A stretch of 64,000 bases of DNA, from positions 5,348,748 to 5,412,747 of the forward strand of contig JAJEKV010000031.1 in assembly GCA_021234155.1 (NCBI GenBank). Reading direction: 5' to 3'. The DNA is from Isoetes taiwanensis. Its lineage: Eukaryota > Streptophyta > Lycopodiopsida > Isoetales > Isoetaceae. Of the stretch, positions 28,240 to 39,759 are shown piece by piece. Each line of letters starts with the position of its first letter. Within the stretch, counting starts at the first letter, position 1. The notes beneath the pieces were generated by a model. It was not told the DNA's origin and did no database searches. It saw nothing but the letters and a program-made list of their open reading frames with translations. A program made the translations under genes and the position numbers.

Positions 28240-31200
28240 TTATTGTTGTCTATCATTCAGACCTCCAACTGAATTCTCTGCACTGCCAATGGAGAAATCA
28301 CCAGGAACTGGTCTATCTCAAATTTTAATATGCCCTTCATGACAAGCAGTCATTATTGAATCACGGGTAAAAGCAAGTCCAGAAAGAGGCTCTGGATGCA
28401 CCCGCTATGACATTGAAGGTGCCAGTTTTGGGACCTCTTTCCTGAGGGGAGCTGGTTGAAGAACACCTGTTGAATGTGAACCATCAGCCTTTGTTGCTTG
28501 CCCATTACTACTTCCACTATATGATGGAGATGAGCCATATGGAGCTAATCTTCTGAGTGGCACAACCACCTCGTCCATTGCTAAATCCCAAAGAAGCAGT
28601 TGCGTATCCTGATTATAACCATGACCTAGTTAGGGAGACATCCAACTTTACTATGCATTTAAATCAAGATATGAATGGTTATTTAGCTGGAGAAAACTTG
28701 ATGCAAACAGACGACTTCAATCTGACTAGCAAGATCTCAGGTGAAGCAATAGTATACCTGACCCACCGATCCAAATCGATAAGTTGTTTCACCAGGTGAA
28801 ATCCAATATGGACCAAATGCAACTTGACTACCCTGTGACAACAGTTGAAGGAATCTGTTGTAACTCCTACTAGTAAATATTTGCCCGGCGTTGCTGGGCT
28901 AATGTTTTGGCATGTGCTTTTACTCGGCCTTTAACATCCATATGTCCAACTTCGATAATAACGCATGTCGGTATTGGCAAGAATAAGTGCAGACCCTATG
29001 TAGCCTCCTTCTGATCCATGTTTATGGATCTCATTAGAGAAAGCAATGCTTTATAAGGAATGTGGGGGGCAGTTAAATCTATCTCTAGAGATCAAAACTT
29101 GGAAAGGCAGACCCAAAAGTTATGCTCAAAATGCCACCATTAGAAGTAGTTAAGTACATCAACAAAAAATAGGTCCAGAAATGACAAAACACAAAATTTT
29201 GTCCTAGTTCATTGATGTAAATGTAAATGATATGGATATGTCTCGTCTAGTAAATGTATGCTTGGTGTTGCCATGCTTATGGGCGTGTGTTATATGGCCT
29301 GCATATAAGTAGGTGCATGTGTTCTATGAACCCCTGATATAAGATTGACCATATTATTACTTTTGCGGATTTTGGCATAGTAATTATGATTCTGTATTTA
29401 TATCGGTTGCACATAAATAGGAGCATATTTTCACATGGACATGTGATGCACGATTATTGTATTATAGAATTCTGCCATGGTAGTTTTGTTTGTGCCTGCC
29501 CTCCTTATGATCCGTACCATCTAACAAACTACATGGTCTTATCTACTTAATATTCAACGCTAAGTAATACTTAGTTGCATGCGTAGTGGCATATCTATAT
29601 ACGTGATTTTGATGTAGGATTGAGGAGTTTTACTATACGTGTTCAATAAGGATAAAGTACGGCTGCTCCATTTTCCTTAAAAGATTGGCAACTCATAAAT
29701 GACATGCGCATCTAGATTTCTCTCCAATGGCATATTCGTACTCATTTTCAAGGTTGCGCTTAAATGTTGATGTAACCGTGCCCACCGTATGATATGGATG
29801 TGATCTAGTCCATGGGATAATTTACAGACATAAGATTTTTGTTTTACGATTTGTATTTAAAACAATAACTCAAATCTTTTAGAAAGAGTTGTTGGCACAA
29901 TGATACAACCGCATAAAATGTTTGAACTGAGCAAACCGCATAAATCTGGGAAGATTAAATAACTGGTTAATATGGCCACCATACGCACTTGCGGTTATTC
30001 ATGATAACATGGAATGATAATAGTCGTCTATGTGTTTATCTTCAACGTGTATCCTACATCTGAAGGCACTTGAAAGTGCTATAGACTTGGTAATGTACCG
30101 AACTATAACAAGGTGCTGCGCACGGAGGGTTGCCCTCCGGTGGCCCAAAAGTGTGTTTTCATGTTTCTTGTTGTCTTTTCGTTTTCATGGTTCTTGTTCG
30201 GTCATTTCTTATGTCGGGGCTTATTAATGGTTTGAACAGGGAATTTTATTATGAATTGTACATGGACCAAGAAGAGGCTTGCAAAGCTCAGTGCCTAGAC
30301 CAATTGTGATTGACAAGATTATGTTACGTCTAAAACATATTAGCCATTCATGAATAATGCTTTATATTAGTAATAAAATTGTACACGGCCTGTATGAATA
30401 CATACTTCTTTTTTTCTTAGTGAATGCACACAAATATTAAGAATAGAATACCCAATGGTAAAAAAGAACCAATTCGTGCTTTGGTAATATAACAATCCCG
30501 TTTCAAATATGCGCGTTTAAGTGCTTTGCTAATGTATTAATCCCATTTCTTTTAAGTTGGTTGGTGTCAATTAATTTTGGGTACAAAACATCAGGAAATT
30601 TAACATGCCAAATGCCATTGTTACAATATAATGCCATTGTTATGATAAGTTGTAAACATGCCAAATGCCATTGTTACAATATAATGCCATTGTTAGGATA
30701 AGTTGTATCCTATACACTTGTTGTCTTTGAGCATATTAACATTTCTCCGACAAACACAAAGACGTGTGATCTAATTGTCGTACATGTTATATTCAAAAAA
30801 AAGGATTATCCATTTATCCAGATTCAGATATCCAGATATCCAAATCATATTCAGATATGCATTTATCCAAGGATTTGAATCTTGTAAATCCAACTATTTG
30901 GCATGCAAAATTTTAAAATCTTTTGAAGCAGAAAGAAGAATGAGTAGATTTTGAAGTTTGTTAGGATTCTAGTACTTCAATGTTGAAGATATTCAACTCA
31001 GTGGTTATAAATTCATGAATTGACCTGCAAGACCTGCTATCCAGAATGTTAGATGCAAGAAATATCACAAACAAGGAAATATCACAAACAGACGACAATT
31101 GGTCTTGGGGCCTTAAAGGTAGATAGATAGATAGATAGATAGCAAAGCCACTACGTATAGATAGATAGCAAAGCCTTCAGCTTTCCTTGAATTTTTGTTG

Positions 31201-34200
31201 CCATTAACCACATTAGTTACATAGAGGCGTTTGGCAGATAAGCAATAACCTCAAAAAAAGAGGAGCTACCACATGCAGCTAAAGGAGGACATGAATTTAT
31301 GCATACATCGGCTATGCTTGTCCCCTTTGCTCCAAGATCTGCACAAACAATGATCATTTCATTAAATATGATACATACATGTAAGCTAACCATGAAGAAT
31401 CGAAAATACAATCCACACATAAAGTGTGATGTCATTCAACACATAAGCAAAACTTGGCATCCATTAGCAATGCAGAACTCCAAATCATGACTCTGAAAAC
31501 ACAGAGTAAAAATGTAAAAGCATGACTTACTATTGGGGCACATGCTTACACTCATTTATTTCTGTTAGAGTAAGATTTTCTTCCTGCCCTCAAGAAAGCT
31601 GCATTCAAAACCTTGAAAGTGGGCAAGCAAATTTGAATAGACAAACTAAGCTAACAGAAGTCGCGGAACTACGTGCATCCGGCATAGCCGAGGATTGCAA
31701 AATCCTCGCATTTAGTTCATCGATATTATGTATTCTCATAAGATTTAGGCTTGACAATTACCTCGGCAAGCAAATTGCATAGACAAACCAAACTAAACTA
31801 AGAAGTCGTGAACTACAGGCATCCGGCATAGCCGAGGATTGCAAAAACCTGCATTTAGTTCATCGTATACTATGTATTCTCATAAGATTTAGGCTTAACA
31901 ATTACCTGATGCAAAGAACATGGGCTTAAAGCCGAACCCGAAAGTGCCCACACAAAAGCAGAGATGGAACTTTGTCGAAGGATGGATAACTTAAAGCTTT
32001 AAAACTATTGCTTGGTAGAAAGAAAATAATATGAAATGATCTAAAGCAAGACGAACTCTCAAGACAAAATCTGAAATGCGCAATATTTGTTACGTAGGCC
32101 CCTTGTTCTAAATCTGCAATAGCTAAACAAAAGGATTAGATCTACCTGTTTCCTCTGAACACGATTTCCGTTGAACGTAATATCCCTCAGACCTGAGCAA
32201 ACAAACCTCTAAATGAGAGGAACAATTACAAAAACTCTTAAATGCAGGAAAAAACATAAGCATGGAGCCCTAGCAAGAGACAAATCTTGCTAAAATAGCT
32301 TACAAAACACGTAAATTTATAGATGAAGCAGTAAAGTTAAAAGAAAAACGGAACTAAAAAATGGAAGGGGAGAGGATAATGCAAGGAAAAGCCGATTGAT
32401 GCAGATCCGCACCATAATGTATCTGGAAAAGATCGTGAAAAAAAAAGATCTGAAATGCAGGTCCGCGGAAGCAACCCATCCGAGGTAACGGCAAGCCAAA
32501 GTGCCGCATCACCGCCGAAAGTGCAAAGGAAAAACTGTATGCAAGTTCCATCCGCCATAATCGGGACGAAGAAAAGAAACCGGATGCAAAGCCCACCATC
32601 ATCAATCCTTATCACGCATAGTAACCAAAAACCTAGTTCTTTGCATGGCCCACGCAGAAATCCGGATGCAAGTTCCGTCCACCATCATCAATCCTTACTG
32701 CTGCATAGTAACCAAAACCTAGTGCCGCATGCAATGGGCTCGCCAATGGGTCTCCGTAATCAAAGTTTTGGCCGCAAAAGCTTTAAAAAATTTGAGATAT
32801 GGAGTTCCAGTTTGAAGATTGTGTGTCCGCCTTTGCCATCGCTCATTAAACCGAGGAAGGAAAAAATGGACGGATTAATCTGAATGGCACCATAATTACA
32901 TGCCGGCTCCTCTTTGCTCCTGCCGTGCCATGATAGCCGTTTAAGAAAGAAACAGAGCGTTAAGAAGAGTGGGAGGGTGAAGCTTGCCGGAAAAAGAGGT
33001 GTGGCCAGAAAACCATTTTTTCTTTCCAAAAGTCACACCCAAAAAGGGCACACCGCAAGATCGCAAGAAACCCCAAAAGCTTTTAAGTAAGTAGATGCAT
33101 TATAAGAGAACAGATGCAATATAATTTTTCAGGCATCCGTGGTTTTCCCATGGCAAAATTACCTAAGCCTACCACATAGCTTCCGATGGAAACTCACCCA
33201 GAATTATGTCCCTTACCCCAAGCAACAATAGCATGGTCTTCCATACTCCACACTTGCACCAAATCATCTTCTCCTCCCTGTTAAAACGTACTTCCCAAAT
33301 GGATCGAGAAATATGAATGACAAACAAGATATACTCTATTAATCGATGTGCTTCATACGCTTGCGGTACCGCACATTGAAACTCATTAATATAATCCTAT
33401 GCATATGACATTTCGCAAATAACTTTTCTTTTTGAAAAGCTGCAGATGACAACAACATGGGGGAGAAAGTTACATATCATGGTGAGTAAAAGTTTGGTGC
33501 GGGATAAAATGACAATAGAATTTTAAGGATTATGTATGCACACCATTTTGGCAAAGCAGAAAAGGTGTAGGATTTTAATCATCGTGGAAAACTTGAACTT
33601 CAACAAAGAAATAAGAATTCTTCTCTCCATGAAGTATTCAAAGTGAACGGGTACAGAATTGAACTAAAATACCTTAAGGTATAAAGGAGCCTGAAAATCT
33701 TTCAAATGTTCCCTTGCGTCCTCAAGTAAAATTGGCTATCAAGTTGCATTTGCTTAACGCTTGCCTAACCTCAAGTCATTTTAGCAGAACTTCATTCATC
33801 TAAATTTTGCAACAAAAAACTTAACAAGAATGGCTTCAGGATATGTTCTTTTCTTCAATTTAACACAATAAAAAAAGCTAAGGCAACAAAGTGGTGTTTA
33901 ACACGCCAGCCTAACACTCTGGTTTCCAAGCTTATGCTCGTAAATCTCTTTAATTATAGAAACATGCATGGTGAACACTTAACAAAACTTCTGGACAGGC
34001 ACATGAAAGAAATGTTATAACAGATGTAGATACCTCCATGCACAACAAAGTAAGGCAATCAAGTAGCTTTGCCCCCACAAACCATCTTCTCCGTGGCATA
34101 ATCAAATATTCTCAAATAGCCTGCATGCATATAGGCTTAGATGATGAAAGATGGTGGTTCCTTACAAACAAGCTTGAACAAAAATGCATACCATTCCTCC

Positions 34201-35205
34201 CAATTGTAGCAAAAAGCCCCTCTGCAAAAAAAACGCAAGGCCATTAATGGACCCCCCGCATATGTGCCATCTTGCAATTGGGTTGCTCGCCAAGTAAGTA
34301 AAACAAGCCACAAACAACTTATTTCTTCAACAAAATATTGGCAAACCTAGAAAGAACCATGGAACTCAACCAAAAACCGAAAGGTGATCTTTTGACAGTG
34401 TGGAAAGGAAACATCTCCACTTGCATCTTTGCTCAAAAATATGTAATACATCAAACGACTTATTCATATTAAATTTTACTAATCTGCAATGGAGACACAA
34501 CAGAGAGTGAAGAACAAACTCCAAATGCGCCTTGGACACCGCACAAAAGGACAAACAACAAGACATGAAGAGGAGACATATACTTCTAGATAAATTTGTG
34601 CTAAGCATCATATGTGCTTCTTTTACAATTATGAAAACAAATTCCCACTTAATACTTCTAGTTATAGATTTAATCAAGATGCCCTATAATTGTTGATGCT
34701 CACAATCCTCAAAATTCCAATACGTTAAACATGCTACACTTGAAGCCACTAATGCATGACCTTACATTGAAGGAAATTACTTCCAGTGGTTACCTTATCA
34801 TAGAAATAGAGATTACCATCCGCATGAGCAACTGCAAAAAGGCCTTCACTATGGGGTACCCATACAATCGCAGAATAATGCATCGGGCCGTGAAACATCA
34901 CATAAAGCATAATCAAACAAAGATATCTTTGCACACAAGCTATCGACTTTCATTTCATGTGTCCTACATGAAGGCAATCGAATGATTGGCATAGCCACAC
35001 AATGCATATATCGACACTCCTATTAATAATCGGGAAGTCACTACTATTAATAGTCGTGGAAGTCACTAGATACAAAGGCGCTACATCATGCTTGATAATA
35101 ATATACAATCGAGGATGCAACATACACCCCACCGTTAAGAGAACTCTTTTTATTATAGTGCATTGCGCCAATTAGTTTCTTTCCGTGATCCCGTAGTGCC
35201 AATAT
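28240..35205 (-). CDS. WDR20/CreC-type WD40 gene, N-terminally truncated (unit 1)
   Basis: Minus-strand exons read in order: about 35,205-35,128 ('[12 protein letters not shown]'); 34,886-34,794 ('[20 protein letters not shown]', 'LYFYDK'); about 34,290-34,192 ('[10 protein letters not shown]', 'GSINGLAF'); 34,120-34,034 ('[17 protein letters not shown]', 'ALLCCAW'); 33,303-33,198 ('[18 protein letters not shown]'); 28,832-28,758 ('YRFGSVGQ'); 28,608-28,240 ('DTQLLLWDLAMDE', then 'RVHPEPLSGLAF', '[11 protein letters not shown]'). This is the WDR20/CreC family, whose fungal and animal members activate USP12/46-type deubiquitinases. The N-terminal exons are absent; ETHE1 exons lie there instead. 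One-base indels occur (for example GGGAGGAGAAG in the 33.2-kb exon). Two stops in the last exon (TAG 28,405-28,407 and TGA 28,318-28,320) are shared by all units. Confidence 0.8.
28870..28905 (-). mobile_element. Helitron-like 3' terminus (unit 1)
   Basis: On the minus strand, the hairpin GCCCAGC-AAC-GCCGGGC is followed after 9 bases by CTAG and then a host T. This is the classic Helitron 3' end (hairpin, then CTRR, inserted at A/T). It lies in a WD40 intron, 38 bp upstream of the acceptor at 28,832. The 5' TC end was not located, so element length is unknown; the element probably fills much of 28,870-30,500 or more. Confidence 0.55.
30603..30706. repeat. 52-bp tandem repeat (unit 1)
   Basis: The unit ACATGCCAAATGCCATTGTT plus ACAATATAATGCCATTGTTA and a short tail occurs twice. 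Within each unit ATGCCATTGTTA is itself repeated. The unit 2 counterpart carries an additional upstream duplication. Confidence 0.85.
31113..31172. repeat. GATA microsatellite, variable between units
   Basis: Unit 1 has two (GATA)n blocks separated by 'gcaaagccactac'. Unit 2 (about 48,426-48,455) has a shorter version without that spacer. This is a length polymorphism between copies. Confidence 0.9.
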
Positions 35206-35449
35206 TAAGGCTTTGAGGATCCAAGAATAGAAGGGTTGTTTGTTGTTGTCAAGGTCGCTTATCTTGAGTTGAGTTTGTGTAACAAGGTATCCCAAAGGGC
35301 TATAACCTTGGGGACAACAGCAGCCAAAGAAAACCAAGGTCGCTTTGTTTTCCATCCCAACTTTGGCTGCCCCAAACTAATTAAAAATTCAATGGATTTG
35401 CTATCTTTGAAGACCCCGAATTTTGCCTTTACAACAACAAAGATTTCCT

Positions 35450-35640
35450 CGGATTGATTACAGAGTTTGATGTGAATAGTATCATATACAATGAAATCCT
35501 TCGTGATGTTAACATGCAATCTTGCTCCCCTGTCCATCTGAACCCCTTCAAAGCTTTTCCACACTACTTGGAACGCATTACTAACCTCGTTGAAGATCAA
35601 GCTCGCCCATGTTTATGGTTCCGTGCCAAATGCAAATGCA
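35450..35640. repeat. About 190-bp segment repeated within the unit
   Basis: The segment starting CGGATTGATTAC and ending ATGGTTCCGTGCCAAATGC has a similar copy at 39,553-39,752 in the same orientation, and counterparts in unit 2 (about 52,650-52,835 and 56,755-56,950). The 35.45-kb copy lies exactly between the ETHE1 exons and the first WD40 exon. Confidence 0.75.
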
Positions 35641-35650
35641 AGACACCCAC

Positions 35651-35953
35651 CTTCGTAAGCCCCTGTTCCAGCCACGTGATCCGCATGGACATGTGTGTTC
35701 AATGCATACTATAGCGCCACCCAAGCTCTTTAATTAGATTCAAGTCTCTATCTACCGCCTTGTCAACGGGTCAATCACCGCAAATTCAAAATACCGCCGC
35801 TGAATATCCAATTCAAAAGTGTCTAAATCATGAGTTTCTCAATACAGAGCAGGCTTCTCGTGATCGCCGACCGCAAGTAAATAGGTGTAAGTGCCTGGAT
35901 TCCTTTTCAAAGAGCTGCCTGAATAACAGAGTTGGTGCTTGTTGGCCCGCCAT
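35651..35953 (-). CDS. ETHE1-type persulfide dioxygenase, first two exons (unit 1)
   Basis: Minus-strand exon 1 (35,953 to about 35,846) starts 'MAGQQAPTLLFRQLFEKES' and continues to 'YTYLLA' and 'EKPAL'. Exon 2 (about 35,779-35,651) gives 'VIDPVDKAVDRDLNLIKELG' and 'NTHVHADHVTGTGA'. This includes the metallo-beta-lactamase motif HxHxDH that binds the single iron of ETHE1 (sulfur dioxygenase, GSSH to sulfite, mitochondrial in plants). Later exons (the GHTAGC and GDAV regions) are not found downstream; WD40 exons follow instead. Unit 1 has a 1-base deletion (GACCCGTTGAC) and a damaged acceptor (TTTGCG for TTTGCAG). It is a fragment or the head of a chimeric gene, not a complete enzyme gene. 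Confidence 0.75.
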
Positions 35954-36116
35954 TTGGAGCAATTTCTTTTCTCTAGAGGCAAAACAAATGCAACAATGAT
36001 GGACAAACGAAAGGTTGACCTCAGAAAATTTGGTAAAATGATGAGCATCGCGAATTGAAATGGTACCTATAATTGCGAAAAAATCTCTCGATGAATGAAG
36101 AACAGAGCAGAGCAAG

Positions 36117-38030
36117 GAAGAGAGGAAGTGGCATACCTAGATCGCCTGCTACCGCTATGGTGTATGCAGTAAATAAAAACAAAAATAAAATATCAAACAA
36201 AAATAACGCACAATATTAGGGTATATTTCCTTTTTTATCACGTATATATAAAGCACAATATAATATTAGAGTATTTATAGGCTATTAGTGCATTTTTTTT
36301 TTAGGGTAAGGGTGCTTACGGACTCGATGGCGCTGGATAACCAAGGTATGTATGAATTTGTTTTAGTGCCGCTTTTATGGAGAAGGAAAGGATTTAGCTA
36401 TTACTAAGGTTATAATAAGGTTACTAAGGATTTAGTTATTACTAAAGGTTATTACTAAGGTTACTAAGATTTAGCTATTGCTCCTTATAATACATGTCTT
36501 ACGTTTGTTCCAAACAGGGCCGTTTAACGAAGCCATGAGGATAGAAAACCTTATAAGAAATTTTGGTTCGATTACAGAATAGAAGAAGAGAGCACTCAGA
36601 TTTGGGAGCAATTTATATATTGGAGCATAAATTGCTCCTTAATCTGAGGGCTTCTCTTCTTCTAGATGTAACATGACTAAGATTCAATATAAGATTTTTG
36701 GTTCATTTATTTATATCGACGACACGCTTGGATAACCATTGAGGTATGTTTGTAAATTTGTTTTTAGTGCCTCATTTTAGTCTTAACTTATATGCATGCA
36801 CTTAGAGTATTTTTCTTTGCCATCTTTGCACTTGATATAGTTATGATTATTATGGAGCGTATGGTTGATCCTTATCCTTGTTTTGTTTTGTTTCTTGGCC
36901 GAATTAACATATTTGAATTATCAAATAGCAAATGAAGTATACACAATAAAATGAAGGACCAAGTTGAAGTAGCAAGAAGCCGTTTGGGGAATCCTCGGAT
37001 GCAAGGTACGCTTGTGAATTAGTTTTCCATCTTATGGTATGGTTTTAGATAGCTTTGCTACCCATTCCTTGCCATGGACTTTCCTTGCCATGTCTAAATT
37101 CAAGAATACATTCCATAAAACCATTGCCAATAAATTAGTAAGTTGCAAGAGGCTTTCGCTCAATGGATCTTTTAAATAAATAATCTTCAGATATTCCATA
37201 ACACCCTTGCCAATAGAATTGTGGTTTCTTAGATTGATGAAATTGCGTCGTTCATCTTTACTACTAGTCTTAAAGATAGCTCTGTTGTGCAAAGCTATTA
37301 AGCTTTAAGTCCCTGTTACAATTCATTTTACAAGAATTTGATGTCAAAACAAGCTTCTTTAGGTGTGGACATGGATTTTCTTGTTAAAGAAAACCTAAAT
37401 CAAATATTTGCAAATGATGAGTTCAAGTTTTAAGGCATTTTGCAGCATCTATGGGGAAATTTAGCAGATTTAGATGATTTTCTCCTCCTTTGACATTATC
37501 TGTCAAAATTGTTCGTCTTTAAAGCCAATAATAGGGGGTAGCCTTCAAGTTCAAATATGTAGTAGAGCAAAGAAACAGATTATTGGTCATTGGTCATTGG
37601 TCATTGATCTAGAGCTTATGTATACCACTGGCTTTCAAAGATAAAACGCGTCTAGTAGATGGTGCCATGGGGAGCAATAAACTACTAAATTCGCCCATGG
37701 ATGCTGCAAAATGCCTAAAATGAACTCAACATTTGCAAAATTCTTTGAAGAAGGTCTTTGACATCAGAATCCTAGAGCCCCTCATAATAAAATACCTAGA
37801 AAAGTCTACCTTGATATCACATTCTTGTAATATCAGTTGTTTAAAGAAAAAATTTCATTTCCAAATCTAAGATTGCAAATGGCTCTTCCTCAGTGGATGC
37901 TTCAAATATATACCGTTCAGACATTCTACAAAACCATTGCAATAAATCATAAGATCGTAAGAAACTAGATTCTGTCTAACTTTTAGCCAAAGAACTATAT
38001 GCTTATTGAGTTTCTCCATATGCTACTCCA
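36117..38030. other. Unit 1 stretch upstream of the ETHE1 exons; no gene recognised
   Basis: This AT-rich DNA probably includes the ETHE1 promoter at its left. It contains a degenerate ATTACTAAGGTTACTAAGG minisatellite (about 36,394-36,475), the hairpin at 36,580-36,664, and a TTGGTCATTGGTCATTGG triplet repeat (about 37,585-37,605). Minus-strand sequence at about 37,032-37,292 may be a diverged relative of the 340-bp array that follows. Confidence 0.35.
36580..36664. repeat. Long hairpin (unit 1)
   Basis: Two arms of about 36 bases (36,580-36,615 and 36,628-36,664) share TAGAAGAAGAGA, CTCAGATT and GGAGCAATTTA with few mismatches, around a 12-base loop. The size and pairing are typical of a small MITE or a young inverted-repeat small-RNA precursor. 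Confidence 0.8.
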
Positions 38031-38037
38031 ATGCTCC

Positions 38038-39548
38038 AATGCTAAGTTGCTCCAATGCTCATCTCAAAGCTTTTCGACATATATTGCCCTTTGACTATCC
38101 TTGATAAATTGGGTGAGTTAGGGAGTCAAAGTATTAGAAAATGGATCTTGCTTTCTTTCTAGTAATAGGGTCGCCTCGATTATCCAAGAGGATTGAATAC
38201 TTTGTAGTTTTAAAGATTCTCTGTTTATATCTAAGGTCACTTCTAGCATTATGCATAAGATAAGAAGAGACCTTATATAAGAACATAGAATCTTTAAGAC
38301 TAGAAAGTTTTAGTTCTCTGGGACAATGGAGAGATATTGTGTTTAGAAAGAAAGCCAAATCCAATTTCTAGTATTTGACTGTCTAAGTTGCTCCAATGCT
38401 CATCTCAAAGCTTCCTGACATATATTGCCCTTGACTATCCTTGATAAATTGGGTGAGTTAGGGAGTCAACATATTAGAAAATGGATCTTGCTTTCTTTCT
38501 AGTAACAACGTCGCCTCGATTATCCAAGAGGATTGAATACTTTGTAGTTTTAAAGATTCTCTGTTTATATCTAAGGTCACTTCTAGCATTGTGCATAAGA
38601 TAAGAAGAGACCTTATATAAGAACATAGAATCTTTAAGACTAGAAAGTTTTAGTTCTCTGGGACAATGGAGAGATATTGTGTTTAGAAAGAAAGCCAAAT
38701 CCAATTTCTAGTATTTGACTGTCTAAGTTGCTCCAATGCTCATCACAAAGCTTCCTGACATATATTGCCCTTTACTATCCTTGATAAATTCAACATATTA
38801 GAATCCTTGATAAATTCAACATATTAGAAAATGGATCTTGTTTTCTTTCTAGTAACAACGTCGCCTCAATTATCCAAGAGAATTGAATACTTTGTAGTTT
38901 TAAGGATTCCTTGTTTATATCTATAAGGTCACTTCTAGCATTATGCACAAGATAAGAAGAGACCTTATATAAGAACATAGAATCCTTAAGACTAGAAAGT
39001 TTTAGTTCTCTGGGACAATGTAGAGATATTGTGTTTAGAAAGAAAGCCAAATCTAGTTTCTAGTATTTGCTTCGTCTAAGTTACTCCAATGCTCTTCTAG
39101 AAGCTTTCTGACATATATTGCCCTTGACTATCCTTGATAGATTGGGTGACTTAGAGAGTCAAAGTATTAGAAAATGGATCTTGCTTTCCTTCTAGTAACA
39201 ATGTCGCCTCCATTCTCCAAGAGATTGAATACTTTGTAGTCTTAAGGATTCTCTGTTTATATCTAAGGTCATTTCTAGCATTATGCATAAGATAAGAAGA
39301 GACCTTAGATAAGAACATAGAAATCTTACGACTAGAAAGTTTCAGTTCTCTGGAACAATGAAGAGATACTGTATTTAGAAAGAAAGCCAAACTTAGTTTC
39401 TAGTATTTGGTTGTCTTACTCCAATGCTCATCTCAAAGCTTTCTGACATATATTGCCCTTGACTATCCTTGATAAATTGGGCGATTTAGGAGCCAACGAT
39501 TAGAAAAATGGATCTTGCTTTCCTTCTAGTAACAACATCCCGATTATC
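38038..39548. repeat. Tandem array of ~340-bp repeats with conserved minus-strand ORF (unit 1)
   Basis: The landmark ATGGATCTTG recurs at 38,141, 38,481, 38,831, 39,174 and (partial) 39,508, giving periods of 334-350. Each of four full monomers keeps a minus-strand open frame of 76-86 codons with a common core ('AFFLNTISLHCPRELKLSS' then 'SSYLMHNARSDLRYKQRI'). The protein is not recognised. The monomers may be fragments of a gene family exon, or simply a satellite whose frame is open by descent. Confidence 0.85.
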
Positions 39549-39552
39549 CACT

Positions 39553-39752
39553 CGGATTGATTACAAAGTTTGGTCGCGGAATAGTATTATATATAATGAA
39601 ATCCTTCCACGATGTTAACGTGCAATCTTGCTCCCCCGCCCTTACTCCATGTCCATCCGAACCTTATTCAAAGCTTTTCCACACCACTTGGAACGTACTA
39701 ACCTGTTGTAGATCGAGCCCGCCGATGTTTATGGTTCCGGTGCCAAATGCAA
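39553..39752. repeat. Second copy of the ~190-bp segment
   Basis: It matches 35,450-35,640 with scattered substitutions and a short insertion. It follows the truncated last monomer of the 340-bp array and is followed by 'aagaagcaattgatgtagcc'. Confidence 0.75.
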
Positions 39753-39759
39753 AGAAGAA

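Larger units (their letters stand above)
28906..33190. other. Long WD40 intron of unit 1: repeats, no firm gene
   Basis: The intron is about 4.3 kb. It contains the Helitron-like end, a 52-bp tandem repeat (30,603-30,706), short ATCCAGATATCC repeats (about 30,814-30,850) and a GATA microsatellite (31,113-31,172). A possible minus-strand exon at about 31,350-31,240 has a GTGCAG acceptor and reads '[20 protein letters not shown]'. A G+C-richer block at about 32,455-32,890 resembles a gene 5' end. None of these is recognised. The same layout recurs at about 46,111-50,390. Confidence 0.4.

Noticed and set aside
32455-32883. 142-codon plus-strand frame in unit 1
   Set aside because: The corresponding stretch in unit 2 is broken into short frames, and part of the length comes from a unit-specific duplication. 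It lies in a WD40 intron on the other strand.
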